NCBI GenBank assembly: GCA_038380795.1
Contig: CM076260.1
Location: 77,723,843-77,787,842 of the forward strand
DNA: 64,000 nucleotides
Direction of reading: 5' to 3'
From: Pyrocephalus nanus
Taxonomy: Eukaryota; Chordata; Aves; Passeriformes; Tyrannidae
The position numbers and the translations under genes were made by a program. Under the pieces are notes generated by a model. The model was given only the letters and a program-made list of their open reading frames with translations. It made no database searches and was not told the origin of the DNA. Numbering within the stretch: position 1 is the stretch's first letter; each line of letters begins with the position of its first letter. This document shows, piece after piece, positions 1-13,340 of this stretch.

Positions 1-366
1 AAAACCGTGGAAAAAGAAGTGACTTTTATAAAGGAAATACTTTTCACAGAATCCTTCCTAAAGAAACAAGAGTGCAGCAGAAACCCGGAGAGCAGGCGGC
101 TCCGAGAGCAGCAGCCATTGGAAGGAGCTGTCTGCAGCTCTCAGTGCTGTACTGAGCATGTCCCAGCGGAGCCCAGTGCAAGCAGCACATTATGCAAAAA
201 GGCAGCTCTAGCAGATGGGAGAGAGGCACAGCAAGCATTTGCTTCACTTGCATCACCACCGCTTGAAAACAAACCTGGATCGCTAGAGGGGATCTCGCCA
301 GCAGGCCGAAGGAATGAAATCCGGGAGGATGGCTTGATAGCCGAAGGTGTTGCACTGCGAAAAATC
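1..366 (+). other. FMN2: 5' leader of FMN2 exon 1, in-frame open, with uORFs
   Basis: This stretch precedes the first in-frame ATG (367). Its GC content is higher than in the introns. The reading frame of the main CDS stays open back to base 1 (about 122 codons) but contains no ATG; a GTG lies in frame at 7. Four short out-of-frame upstream ORFs start with ATG at 158 (stop 209-211), 192 (stop 264-266), 215 (stop 284-286) and 314 (stop 335-337), all ending before 367. I read the stretch as 5' UTR because known vertebrate FMN2 proteins begin at the MGNQ methionine. An upstream coding exon or a non-AUG N-terminal extension cannot be excluded. I see no TATA box or clear CpG island, and the transcription start is probably outside the window. 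Confidence 0.6.
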
Positions 367-1912
367 ATGGGGAATCAAGATGGGAAGCTAAAGAAAAATA
401 CAGGTGATGTGCAGGAAGGAGAAGATGCCTCTGGGCCCAAGGATACGGATGGCACAAAGAAGGCATTGGGAGGCAGAAGGGGGCTGGGGAAGCATTCAAA
501 AGGAAGTGAATCTGGTAAGAAGAAGGGTAAGTCGGAATCCAGGCCCTCTGTGTTTTCAAATCTGAGGATCAGAAAAAATCTGTCTAAGGCTAAAGATGGG
601 AATAGCAGTTCACGTGAGGATGTTTTGGAAAGCCAGGCCTTGCAGCCTGGAGAGCTGGACAGTACTCATTCAATTGTAACCAAAACTCCTGATATAAGCA
701 TCTCTGCAGATGAAGGGGGTCTCTCAGACACAGATGTTGAACATTTTGAAATCAGAAATGAGACTGTTCCAATTGCTGCAGAGACACAGAACGGACAAAG
801 GACCAGCTCTGGCTCTGATACGGATATATACAGTTTCCATTCAGCTGCAGAACAAGAGGATTTGCTTTCTGATATCCAGCAAGCTATTAGACTGCAACAG
901 CAGCAGCAGGGGGCAATTAACATTGGAACTGAGGACCTTGTCACAAAAACAATGGGCCGACACATGGTTAATTCGCAAGCAGCCCCCTTAGATTTTGAAC
1001 GGTTTTTTTCAGTAACTACCCTTGACAAAGAGAGAAGCCCAGACTCCGAGGGGGCTTTTCCAGCAGTATCTGAAATTCCTGTCTCCTGTGCAACTGAACA
1101 TGAACCGAAAGAAGCAGTAAATGGCACAGGCTCTCCTAGTAACGGCTTAATTGAAACACAGGAACGTAAGCTATTGATTGAGGAACAGCTCGTTGCCGGA
1201 GTGGATGCCGTCGCTAGTGAACTAGAAGATGGTTTGAATAGAACTGCGGTGGAAAACAGGTCTCAGACACAAAGCTCTACACAACCTTTTCCAACCTCAG
1301 TAGCAGACACTGAGGCTAAAATTGCAGAAGTTCAGGCCGTTGATTTTCAGGGCTCGGTAACAGAGGATGGTATTTCAGATGCAGGCCACGATCATGCTGC
1401 TGAGACTCAGGAAGAGAAACACACTCTCTCAGCCAGTCAAGAGGAGGTGCGTAATGGTTTATCCACGGAAATGAAAAATGGCATTTTGTCCTCTGAAGAA
1501 ACAGCAGACAGTCCGGTGCTTGGTTCCCGATGTTTTAAGCCCTATCTAATTAATCCCTGTTACATCAAAACCACAACTAGGCAATTGAGTTCTCCCAATC
1601 ATTCACCTTCTCCCTCCCCATCCCAGAGCCCCCTTTCTACAAGGAGGCAAGAGTCCTTCCACAAAAAAGAAAAAGTCTCAATCAAGAAGAAGAGGTCTGC
1701 TAGTTTGGCAGGTTTTTTTAGTCGTTCTGCAGACTGGACAGAAGAGGTGTCTAACCACAAATATGAGATAACAGAGAAGGTGGGCTCTGCAGACTACTTG
1801 GAGCACAAGGGGTTTAGAGAGAAATTTCAAACAGAAAGAGTGCCTTTGACTCATTCAAGGAAGTCCTCAGGGGTGCAGGCTTCTACAGAGACGTTCCCCA
1901 ACGTCTTTTCAG
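367..1912 (+). CDS. FMN2: Formin-2, coding exon 1 (disordered N-terminal region)
   Basis: This exon encodes residues 1-515 plus the first base of codon 516. Formin-2 nucleates and elongates unbranched actin filaments; it works with Spire proteins in oocyte spindle positioning and vesicle transport, and acts in neurons. The start is the first in-frame ATG, with A at -3 and G at +4, and the encoded MGNQDGKLK matches the FMN2 N-terminus as I know it. Gly2 makes N-myristoylation plausible, which is inference. Recognisable FMN2 blocks follow: a basic Lys/Gly-rich stretch, SVFSNLRIRKNLSK, a DVLESQALQPGELDS block, RTSSGSDTDIYSFHS leading into a short Gln run (residues 177-181), then CYIKTTTRQLSSPNHSPS (about residue 400) and SRSADWTEE (about 454). 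The middle is acidic and Ser/Thr-rich with no folded domain. The donor is TCAG|GTGAGT, ending in phase 1. Reading past it meets a stop at 1918-1920. Confidence 0.95.
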
Positions 1913-4900
1913 GTGAGTAGTGTGTTTTAAGGTTTTGTTGTTTTGGTTTTGTTTTTTTCCAGAGACCCTTTGAAAATATTTTTAAAATACTTTAATTCAG
2001 TACTTTGCATGTACTTTTACTTGTGCTGACAGCTTTAAAATCCAAGGCCTGATTTTACAAACACAGTCACATTTCACCAGTCTTGCAGTACTGCCAGTAA
2101 AGGAAGTGTATAACTCTTTGAAGTTTTTTTTTCTGCTTCTCTCCTTTGTCTACATCCTGTAGAAAAAGTCTGGATGCCTTAAATTATTCTTATTGAAAAA
2201 TCCTAAGAACTGTACTGTTGTAGGCAGACCATCTATCTGCGTAAATAAATCTTTCAAATGTGAAGCTTTCTGGAACCAGGATCCTGTTTGGGTTTTCTTG
2301 TGCTAGGCACTGTTCTGATGTACTGTAAATATTTGAGCTGAACCTGGTGCTAGACTGAGGCAGTGATGAGGATTTGCTTAGTGCAAAATGGAAAAGCCAT
2401 GCAAGCACAGATGGACAGCACTCCAGAAAGGAATGAATTTCCCCTTCAGAAGGGGGAAAGAGCAGAAGAAAAAAAAAATGTTCATGTCTTGAAAGGCAGA
2501 ATAAAAGGGAGAAGGGAAACTGGGGGGTAGTACAATTTGGTAGCTGTGAAAGGCTGCTGCTTAGGCTACATAAGGTGACTCATTCAGTATTCAGTAGCCT
2601 TGCCTGTTAGGCAGTTTGCATCCTGTCACAAAGGCATGGGACTAGAGAGTTTACAAATGAAACAGTGTGTGTAGATGGTCATTATTTTCCTGCACTCTGA
2701 GTTTTTTTTTCCCCTTTCTCTTTCCCCCATCTGAAGTTTATTTATAAAGGTAATGTCTTCATAAATAGGAGGGCCTCTGCCACATTGGAATTATGTATAC
2801 AGAGGAAACTCAGCAACATATTCCATTTCTTTTTCACTTAAGAAAACTGTAGAACTAAGAATCCAGAGAACATGCCCTAAGAACACCTGTTATAAGATTA
2901 AATCAGATTTGTGAGAAGTCAGTTCTAGATACATGAGCACAGTAACTAGACTTGAACCCAAGGCATTTGCAAAAAAATGGAGTGAGAATTTTTTTAATGA
3001 AAATATTTTTTATGAAAACTAAACAAAAAATATGATTTATTAAGTAAAGCGTTAACATTATTTTCCAGATTCAAATCACAGGAAATCAAATCACATCTCA
3101 CCTCACATTCTTCAGTAGTCTTGAACAGAAATCCCCAATTTCAGTCTAGAAAATTTGAATCCAATTTTTTTAACACAGAAAGAGCCAGTTCCCTCTGAAG
3201 GACACCAGCCCTCAGTGAAGTGAGCTGAATCTTTTTTTGTATATGTTTTAAATCCCTTTTGCCTGTTTTCTTAGATTTAATTTCAGACATCCTACTTAAA
3301 CTTTCTCAGTTAAGGTGTTTACTACTTTCAGATTTATAGCATATAAAAATCACACTACTTTTTTTTTAGCTATTGACACTTGACAGCTTATAAACAACTC
3401 AGAGAGCAAAGCTTTAACTTCATTATCAGTAATTAGACTTCTTTATGATGGTATTATAATGGAAATAAGTTTTATGTGGCAAACTTCAAGAACATGGTAT
3501 TTACTTTCATATACTTATTTTCTGGGAAGCAGACTTTTTCCCATTTCCTCATAAGGGTTTGATTTACTTAAAACCAATTTTTCGTTTGGTGGGGGTTTTT
3601 TGTTGTTTTTACCCCTCCCCCTCCCCAGTACTTTAGACTGTTATTGTGAAGGGACCAATGCCCAATGCAACAGTAGTTCTATCTCTTATGGAAATTACGG
3701 TGACCCTCATTTGCATGTACATACCAGCTGTCTTTACAAGCAAAGGACAATTATACCTTTCAATTCATGCAGAAAAGCTTATAATGAGGAAACTGGAAAT
3801 TATATGATACAACTTTATCTCTTTTTGACTCTTCTTATTTAAAAAAAAATATATTTATAAGCTAAAAATTATCAACAACATTAAATAACAACAAAAGGGA
3901 AAATAATCTTGACATTAGTATTCCCCTAAACTGTGTGTCACTTCTGTAAGAGCGGAAAAGCCTCTTAAATAAACCATTCTGCACAGCAACAATTGCAGAA
4001 ATAACTTCCTTCTACTTTGATACTACTTGTGAAAAATGTTGTATTTTAAATGCATGCATGAGATGCATTGATTTGGGGATTAACATCAGGGTTTTAGAAA
4101 TACCATTCTTTATAGTGGGATATTTCAAGCTTTAAAAAAAAGAAAAAAAAAAGCCCAAACCAAGCAGCTTCTTGCCTACAGCATTAAATCCCATTTTGCT
4201 GTGCAGTGACTGCAGTGTTGTTCTGCATTTCTAACTAGAATCAAGTAAAATATTCCATAACACTTTAGTCATTGATTTCAGTGACAGCAGGTTCTGTGCA
4301 GATGACTGGCCTACTTTTGCACTGTGCTGTGGTTTGGCTGAGTGCCATTTGGTTTTCATAGTGATCCATATGAACTCTTTAAGATCGCTTTAATGTAAAA
4401 TGTAGATGGAAGCCAAGGACTGGAATAGTAAAGACTTTGCATATTTTAATTTTGCTTCATATATGAAGACAAGCAGATATTTCAAATTTGATGCATTGCT
4501 TAGGAATGTGTTGTAGACAAATTTATGGGGGTTTTGTAATTCAGGCATTGGATCTGTTTCTTTTTTGATGAGGACAGCTGTATTTGAATTTGCAGTGGCA
4601 GTAATTACAAGTTCTAGGTTACCTGATGCACAGTGAAGCCATGGCTTTTACATTGTGTTCCCAGGAGGACAAGGGCTGAACATAAGTGAATAGGATTGGT
4701 TCTGTCGCTTTGGTGTGTGGCAATGAATGATTTGCACTAACATTAAGAAAGTAATGGTGGGAAAATGAAATTGATGTTTGCAAAGATTAACATGGAAGAG
4801 CTGATAGATTGATTTAATAAAGAGGAGTTTATTCTTGCATTAATTTGAGGTGCAGTGATTGCAGATGAGCTAGTGGGTGTCTGTTACTTAAATTGAGTGG

Positions 4901-6349
4901 AAGAGTCCCATCACTTGCCCCAGAAGGTAATTAAACTTGACCCAGACAAACCTATGCCCATTCTAGTCTTTGTTGGCTGGCTGTAACAGACTTGCTGCGT
5001 GAAGCTCTTCCAAGCTGATCATTTATCTTTAAATTTCTCTTCAGAGATTTTCATTCATTCTTCTCTAGCTCTAAAGAGAACACAAACAAAAATTCCTGGT
5101 TACCATTAGACAAAACTTGAAGTCAGTTCTGTGCTTGTATACTCAAGCCTGCTTTCTGATTTCCACAGAGGGTCAGCCTACTTCTCACGGAGGTTACTTT
5201 ATCTCACTTCTGTACTATGCTAATGTCATCTGAACCCACTTGCAGTTCCAATGCAGTGTCTGCAGGCATATGCAAAGGTCTTAGTACAGATTAGTATGTG
5301 AAAACTTGAAAAAGTCAGATGAAAATTTGCTTCTTAGACATAAAGTAGATCTTTTTAGATATTTTTTTCAAACTTTTTTTTCTAATTCATGTGATATTGC
5401 ACACAATGTGGATTTGTGTCAGTTGGCATTCTGAGTAGACTATTTATCATGCAACTGTTATTAAAGATTTTTTTATGGTTTGCTGTTTCACTGATGGTGT
5501 TTGTCAACAGATTCTTTTATCAGATGGGGTAGTGCAGCTTCCTAACTAAGGTTGCTGCACAACAGCAACCCTACATATGGTATCCAAAACCACTAGCGTT
5601 GCTAGTAAGTGTCCTAAGGGAAAGATCCTCCTCTTTTTGCCTAGTATACACAAATCTGGGAGCTGGGGGGAAGGACTGCAATGCTGTGCTTCAACTATAG
5701 TAAAATGTGTTTGAAAATGGGCTGCAATATGTTATTGGAAGACTGCTGAGTGCTGATAAATTGCTTTAATGTTGCTCTGCGAACACCACAACATGGGATT
5801 TGGAGCAATATGAGTAATTTCACTGGAATTCAGTGCTGCCACAAGCTTGTTTTGATGGGTCTTATGATTAATGCTTTGATCTTTATCTAGAACTTCATTG
5901 GGATTAGCAGTTTTTGGTCATGGGATTGGGTGTCTCTATTTCTTGGGCAACCAGTTTCTGAGAAGTGACCTCATTCTGAGGTCTGACTGGCAGCACCACT
6001 CGTGTCTGGAGTAGAAATGTGTCACCTCGGTTGTGTGCTGGTCTCTTTTGGGGTGCAAAGGGGGAAAGGAAAAGGGAAAATTTATAGTTGCAGGTCTCTG
6101 CAGTTCTGCTTGGATCTGAGACACAGTACCAGTATAATATTCATCACACAAGGGATCTGGCTAGAACTGGTCATTAAAGGATATTGTGTGCTTCAGTGAC
6201 TTCATTTCTGTAAAATGAGAAGTGGATTATTCCAATGGGAATAGTTATGTGGAATTTAAGTTTGATTATATTTCTTGGATCTAATTGTGCTTTATAATTA
6301 TTTTAAATATGCATAAATTTTCTAATAGCTTGGGGTGTGGTTGGTCCAT

Positions 6350-6440
6350 TAAAAAAAAACACAAAACAAAACAAACAAACAAACACCCAAAAAACAAAAC
6401 AAAAACAAAAAACACCACCACAGAAAAACCAAACAAACCC
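6350..6440. repeat. A-rich simple repeat, (AAAC)n-like
   Basis: This is an imperfect run of AAAC, AAAAC and CAAA units in intron 1. It creates a spurious Lys/Asn/Thr-rich open frame, so that frame is not annotated as a gene. The A-rich run could be the relic tail of a retroposed sequence, but nothing recognisable sits upstream. Confidence 0.8.
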
Positions 6441-9400
6441 TGTGTTGAGGGTTCTTATTTGCAGGAAAAAAAAGATCTATTTCTTAGACCAGGCTTTTTA
6501 TTCTCCACGCTGTGGAATCTAAAGAAAAACAAACTTGAAACTGAAAAGCATCTCTAGGAATGTTTTAGACTGACTGTATGTGAGGGATCAAATTCTAATG
6601 TGAAACATGGTGATAGAAAATGCAAAAATACAAATTACCCAGATATTTTGTTTGTTCTGTATTTAAATCAAGTTCAGGATATAGCCAAGTGTATTCCTTA
6701 GGAACTACTCCTGCCAAAATTTCAGCTTACATAAGGAACAGTGGTGATGAACTATGTATGTGTAGGTGTTTCTGTGACCAGCTTTGGTTATTTTTAGGTG
6801 CATTTAAAAGCATCATTCTGTAGCAGCTGGTGGATTGCAAGTTTCCAGAAACTTACTTTTATGTGTGCTGTTGATCTTTTTTGGGGATGAGGTGAGTTGA
6901 TACAAGGAGGACAGGGCAGAAGCAGTAAGAAGCTGTGAAAGGAAGGTAATGGAAGGATGTAAGGACATTGTGTCACCTCATTCCTGCCTCTTCATATGAT
7001 AATAGAAGGCCAATTGCATTTCATTAAAGGCTTAAGAAAAGGAAGCAAAATGGATTCAGGAGCTGTGTCACCATTATTTCCTCTAAGTAATAGCAACTTC
7101 CTGAGTTCCTACATTGCAATTCATGTAAAGAAAGTTAGGGAAAATGAGATGATCTGTCTTTACTTGAGTACAAAATGACTATTCCTCCTTTTATTTCCAT
7201 ATTGCTGCTGTCCAGAATGTTTCCTTCACATTGATGGAAATAACTAGGCTTTCTGACCAGGAACTGAGCAATATTTTTCAAGCAAACCCTTGTTTTATTC
7301 TCTGATAAGTACAGAATATTACTTCTTTCATCTGTAGATGTTCAGACTATAAAACCAGTAAGTCAGTTAGCATTTTTGCAACAGTAAGAAGTAGTGGTTA
7401 TGAGATTGTGTGTGTAAACATCAGAGTTGTAAAAATAAATCCTAATAGACATAAAATAAAATGGAAATATATAAACACAGAAGAAATACATAAATCTTGA
7501 ATTTAATCTTGTTGATATCTTGATATATACAGCTAAATAGTGCTAGGAAAGCCTAATCAAAATGAGTTTTATTGAGATTTTCGTATTTGTCAGTATAAAT
7601 ATGAATTTTTTGGTCTCCAGGTCTGTATGAAATTTATTAGGAGCGCCAGAGCTCTGAAGCTGGTGTGAATTTGAATCAGGAGTAACCACAGATAACTTTA
7701 CTGTGAAACTAATTACAAGAGACATCTTTCATTCTAGAGTTTATTTGATACCAAGATCTGGTTCAGGTGTCCCTTGAAGAGGCATAATAGATAGTACTTA
7801 CCAAAGACTTTCCACTTCCTTGCACTGATAAGGAAAAAAAATCACTGTACAAAAGAAGTATATGCTGCAGTAGCACTCTAATTTACTACATTAACATCTC
7901 TTAAAAGTCATGGAAGAAAAACTGGTTTTCATTAAAAAATAAAAAATAAAAAATGTAAAGCCCTAAAACTAAACACTGCCTTCATACAAGAGAGTGTGTA
8001 TCTAAGCACCGTTTTGTCATGCAAAGAGTCAAGACAAAAAAGAATGCTGAGAAATTGTTGAGAGAAATATTTGATTACATCATTGAAAGTCTTAAGGTCT
8101 AGTTACAGCAAGGTTTTATTCAGAATAAAGCCTAGAGGAACATGTCTAAACTATATAGATGCGTAGGTCTCTTTTTCTTTTTAATGGAATGTAGTTCTAA
8201 TTTTATGCTTTCCCCCTTTTTTCATCTTACTGTTTTTTGTTTATGGATACAAAGAACGATTTTGAACATTATGAGGAATATTAAAAAGTCAGCAGTTATT
8301 AAAGTTGGAGGAGATTACCAGGCCTTGGGTCCACAGGTCCTGGAAGGGAAAGAAAGCTAAGACGTGCCTGGGAGCTAATAAATAAGTTGAAAGAAATGTG
8401 TTATTTGTGCTCCACTTTAGAGACTTCCTGGTTCAGTTCAGTTGCGTCTTGTGACTTGTGGCTGCTTGAGCACATACTTGGATTTACTTCTAAGGTACAG
8501 ATAGGCCAGACTGCATTAAATGTGGAATGAAATGTTGAAGTTTTACAAAATTGGGTTGTAAAAAACAGTGTGTACCAGTTTGGACTGACAAAAGATGCTG
8601 TTCCTAATACATACCCCAAAAGACATCAGATGAACTTCTTACTTTAAAAAGCTAGACTGAAAGAATTGTGGCTTTCCAGCAGTCTGTGAGAATCTGGCAC
8701 AGAAGGCTGCATTCACATCACAAATCACCACGGAAACTAAAAGGGTAAAGATGGGCAGAATTAAATACTTGCTGAGAGGAACCTAAGTACCTAGAAAACA
8801 CAGTATGAAATTTGCCAAAGATGCATATGGTGGCTTAAAGATTCAGTAGACAGACATTTTCCTTCATCATATATAATAAAGAAATGTATTTCTGTAATCT
8901 GCAGTGACGCTGCATTAGAACCCAAAGAGAAATCAAGGTGAAAGGATATACATCATAGTGTTGTGGGAGGGTACATCTTGTTTATATTTTTAGAAAGATA
9001 TTTTGTTCTGAAATGCCATAGTTGAGGAATTGTTTGGTATTTAAAAATTTATTTTAAAACTTCATCTTCTGAAAGCTAATATATTAAAGCTTCTGAAAGA
9101 TATATTCTTACCTCTCAGTAGATATGTCAAATATATTTATATGTCACTAAATTACGTCTATAAATGATATAGTTGTATAGAAAACGGTAGACATAAAAGA
9201 ATAGTTTAATATTCTGTCTCAGCTTATCCAGTTATACATATGCCATATATCAGTGTGGGGGAAAGGTGTAAAATCTTAGTCACCAAGAAAGCAAAATTTC
9301 AAGGAGCTTATGTTCAAGTTAGGGAGACAGACTGCTTCACTGCTAATCTGCAAGAATTCTGAAAGCACTGTCACAAGCCATCAAATATTTTAATGTATCT

Positions 9401-12400
9401 TGAGGTTCTGGTTATGGCAAAGCAATAATACCTGCTTTTTAGAAAAAGTAAAACATTGTTATCGCAAATGATCAAGCCAGTTTTCATCATGCTTTTGACT
9501 GCAGCAGCAAGCAAGGCTTAGGAACAAATCTTGAAGGAGAAAATTATAAGATAAAATTAACTATTGGGTATATGACAAAAGGGTAAAGGAAAATAGAACA
9601 AAATGCAGCATGGCTTTAGCAAAGATCAGTAAGACTACATTGTTAACTTTCTATGTACAGTTGCTTTCTAGACAACACAGAAGTCGTATGAAGAAATTCA
9701 TCTGCATTTTCATACAAAATGGTAACACTGCAAATCACTTCCGCAAAGAAAATTCCTGGAGGTTTTGATAAGGGACTCTGTCATGTTATTTCACTGCCAC
9801 CAGAGGAACAGCTTCTTTCTGGCCTAGTGTTGTGATAGCTTGATCAGACTGTTGAAGTTTATTACATAATTAAGAAGAGTAGACCTGGGTCCTGACCGTT
9901 GTTCCAACCATAGCACTTGCAGGACTCAACATTTTCATTATCAAGTAAAATTTTTGTTAAACTTTTGTCTTTCTGTATTCTGACAAAAATTTCAAAATTA
10001 GGAACTGAGCTGACATTCTGACTTTGCTTCTGCTCTTTCAAGCATGATTTGTGCAAATATGGTGTATATTTCTATAATCTTATAACAAACCACTGGGGTA
10101 TATGCTGAAACTGATGGTGGTGTCATGTCTCACCACCAGCACAAGTGGAACAGGCTGTTTTAAAATACAGCTGCTTGGTTCAATCAAGGAACACTAAGGA
10201 TAAAGAATGAGATGGGGTTTTTTGAAAACTGTTTTTAACATCCTTTCTGGGATGACTTTTTACTTCATGAAATCTGTGATCTTTGTGATCTTTATTTTTG
10301 GAGAATCTGATTTTCAAATTTTGCCAGACCACCACTTCCTCTATCAGGGCATTTCTGGAAGAATTTCGGGGTCATCTGTATGAGGTGCTACTTTTGCCCT
10401 GCAGGCACTGTGGTGGCCCTAGGGGCAATGGCAGGATTGTCTTCCAGTGGCAGCTTGTGCCCTTGCTTCTGAAAGGGTGTGGCACATGGATCTCTTTGGG
10501 CTGTCTCAAACACTTGATGCTGTTAGCATTATGTGATGCTCTTTCTTTAGCTGCCTAACGGATTGCTTGTTCTAGCTGAGTGATTGAAATCTCACTGATA
10601 TGCTTATTAAAGCTCTCTTCCATAACCCAGAACCTTTTAAAATTATTAGTCATAATTGTGGGGCTTTAAGGAAATGAAAAATTACTTGCTTGAGTTCCAC
10701 AGGTGTTAATATATTGTGATTCTAACTTATAGCTAGTGAAGAGTTTAATGGAAAAATTTTAACACTAAGCAAGGGTACTACAAGAGATGGGATAGTGTAA
10801 AAGGAGGGAGACTGAGATGCCAAGAAATTCAAACAGCTTGGCAAAAGTAAAGCATAGTGTTTACTGTGATAATCAAGTACAGGACTGACAGATGTGAAAT
10901 TAATAATTGGTATTTTATTCTAGTTGTTTGAAGAGTCTACAAATGTATTCAATCAACACATTATTCACTGAAATATGGTAGTCACTGGAATTTAATATAT
11001 GTTAATATATGTTTCTGACTTTGAAATTAATGGAACTGTGAGTAGGCAAGCATAGAAAACTGTAGCAGGCAATAGTGTTGATGTGTGTCTTTTTCTTAAG
11101 TCTCTTGTTTACACAGGCTTTCTGCTTTTACTTCTGAATTTAAGATGACGTGTGAGTTTAGTTCAGACCATCTATGTGAACAGAAGGAGGAAATTGGAGA
11201 AGAAGGGACAATGTTCTTGGGCATTTCCACACATCCTTAGCTTTACTAATGTCCTAAATACTAAAATATAAGATAAAATATGAAGAAAAAAATCAATGAA
11301 TGTATTACGTATAATATGATAATATGCAATATAAATATATAAAGAAATCAATATATAACACTGGAGTTTTTTTCCCTTAGAAACATATATGCTTGCATAC
11401 AACCAGTGAAGGCAGAGATCTGCTATTACACTGATAATAAGAACAATAGGAAATATCTTAGACATTGTTATAGAAATTTGTACCATAACCCTAGACCTTG
11501 ACAAGTTTTATTTTTCAGGTTTATGTTGCCTGGAAATTAGACTTCAGACCTACTTTATTTTGTGTTTATTTAAAGTAGACATATTTTTTTTTCTTTTTGT
11601 TATGAAACTGTGTTGTGTGTGTAGGCCTGTTGCTTAGTGGGTTTTCCATGTTTTATGTAACCAGGCTGTGATAAAACTGTCACATGGTTATAGGAAAGTA
11701 TCTGTCAATAAGAATTCAATCCCTTTAAAAACCAGACAAAAACATCAAACAAAACCAACAACAAAACAAAGCAGCTAAAACAACTTCACAGGATGAGAGA
11801 TCTAGTACAGTTTCCCCATCTAAACCAGAAGAGGATTAGAAATTCTGCAGTGAAAAAGAACAATAAATGAAGTTTCTAATCCTGATTTATTGGGCATAAT
11901 CTCCCAGGTCAGTCTTCAGGCAAACAAGAAACTAAACAAAATTGCTACTTTTTTACTACTTATGTATATTTAATATGCATTTGTGCAGGACTTGTTATTT
12001 GAAGTGAAGAAGAGATTACTAGAATACCAATTTCCAGTTCTGTTTCATGCCCCAGGTTTTGTGTGCAGCTTTGAAAACCTTTTCTTTCTCAGCAGTCAAG
12101 TGTTGCATATTATAACTAGGCTGAGTGGTACAAGTTAGTTGAAAAACTAGAAATTTGAAAAGATTGTGAAATGAAAGGAAAATGTTGAAGAATGTAATAC
12201 TTTTGATCACTGAGATATAAATTTTATACATAAAATATTAGTGTGCTCGATATATTTGAGGCCTGGTAAAGTACACTGGACAGGAAAAAGGTGACAATGC
12301 AATATGACTGATTTGCCCCTAGGAAATTATTCAGTAAGATGCTTTTCCTGTGTAGTTTGAGTGAACATGACAAATGAGTAAAATTTGTGCTGAAAAGTAT

Positions 12401-13149
12401 TTAAGAAATTACATGTAGCTGCAATTAGTATCTCAGCCAAAAATACGAAAATCTTTGCAGTATTTCTGTCTCCCGGACATGGTTGTCCTCTTCTGGCATT
12501 CTGGGGGATGTTTGGTGCTGCAAAATTCAGGTGCTTTACCAGATAATTGAGGCCTGACTTAGCTGCCACCTTGCTGACAGTTTATGTAGAAAAGGAGACA
12601 TAAAAAAATCGGAAGGAAGGAAAGAATGATTTAGACTAGTATCGGGCAGCAGATGTCTGAAGTACAGCATTTCCGAACTTTTGAATGCAGTTTCCCTTCC
12701 CTCCCATTTTCTCTTTTTTGTTTGTTTTTTTATGAAACTGTCTTCATAATTAGAATCCTTTCTAAATGAAAAGCTGTTAGAAGACTGAAATTGTCTTTTT
12801 ACATTTTGTAATACTAATAGAAAACATTATAAATGGAAATTCACCATTTTTCCATCGCTTCTTCCTTTTCCTTTTTTTTTTTTTCCTGTACTGTCTCCCA
12901 AAAATAGAGCAAGGCCTATGGTACCTTTGACTTCAAAGCATATGAAATCCCTCTGCTGTGTGAGCATCTCTGATCTTACTAAAACGGACCAAAAAAAAAA
13001 AAAAAAGAGTGAACTGGGGAAAAGGAAGAGAAGGAAGAGGATTTAAGTTTTTGAAGATGTAAGCAGTACATTCATAAGTCAGATTAACCCTTGAGGTGAA
13101 TAAATAGGGTGTCCAGCGAGGCTGTTCACTCTGCATTAGGAAGAATTAA

Positions 13150-13340
13150 AATAGAAAGATCTGTCGCCAGTGTTAAGATGTGCTAATGCAGCTGCTGAGC
13201 TAATGGTGAAAGTCTGGTGTAGTGCTCTAGTTGGTAGGAGAGAGAATCACCGAGAACGGCAGAAGGGGGAGCTTTTGGAGTATAGCTCATCTTGATCATT
13301 AGTCTCAACTGGTGCTCGCTGACAGCTGTGCTCTCAAGCT
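13150..13340. promoter_or_regulatory. Candidate conserved non-coding element (tentative)
   Basis: This is a non-repetitive island of more balanced composition in an AT-rich intron. It has several homeodomain-type TAAT cores, an E-box-like CAGCTG (CAGCTGCTGAG near 13189 and CAGCTGTG near 13323) and CpGs (CTGTCGCC, CACCGAGAACGG). It has no open frame of note. Calling it regulatory is inference from composition and motif density only; no alignment was available. Confidence 0.25.

Noticed and set aside
7..366. Annotating the CDS from the GTG at 7
   Set aside because: There is no in-frame ATG upstream of 367, and known FMN2 proteins begin MGNQ. Kept as a finding rather than as coding sequence.
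3590..3842. Possible intronic exon after a strong C/T tract ending CCCCAG at 3628
   Set aside because: No good donor follows at a sensible distance, and the 80-codon frame has no recognisable similarity.
10298..10558. 86-codon frame in a GC-richer patch of intron 1
   Set aside because: No recognisable protein similarity or splice sites. Possibly an old repeat remnant, but not identifiable by eye.
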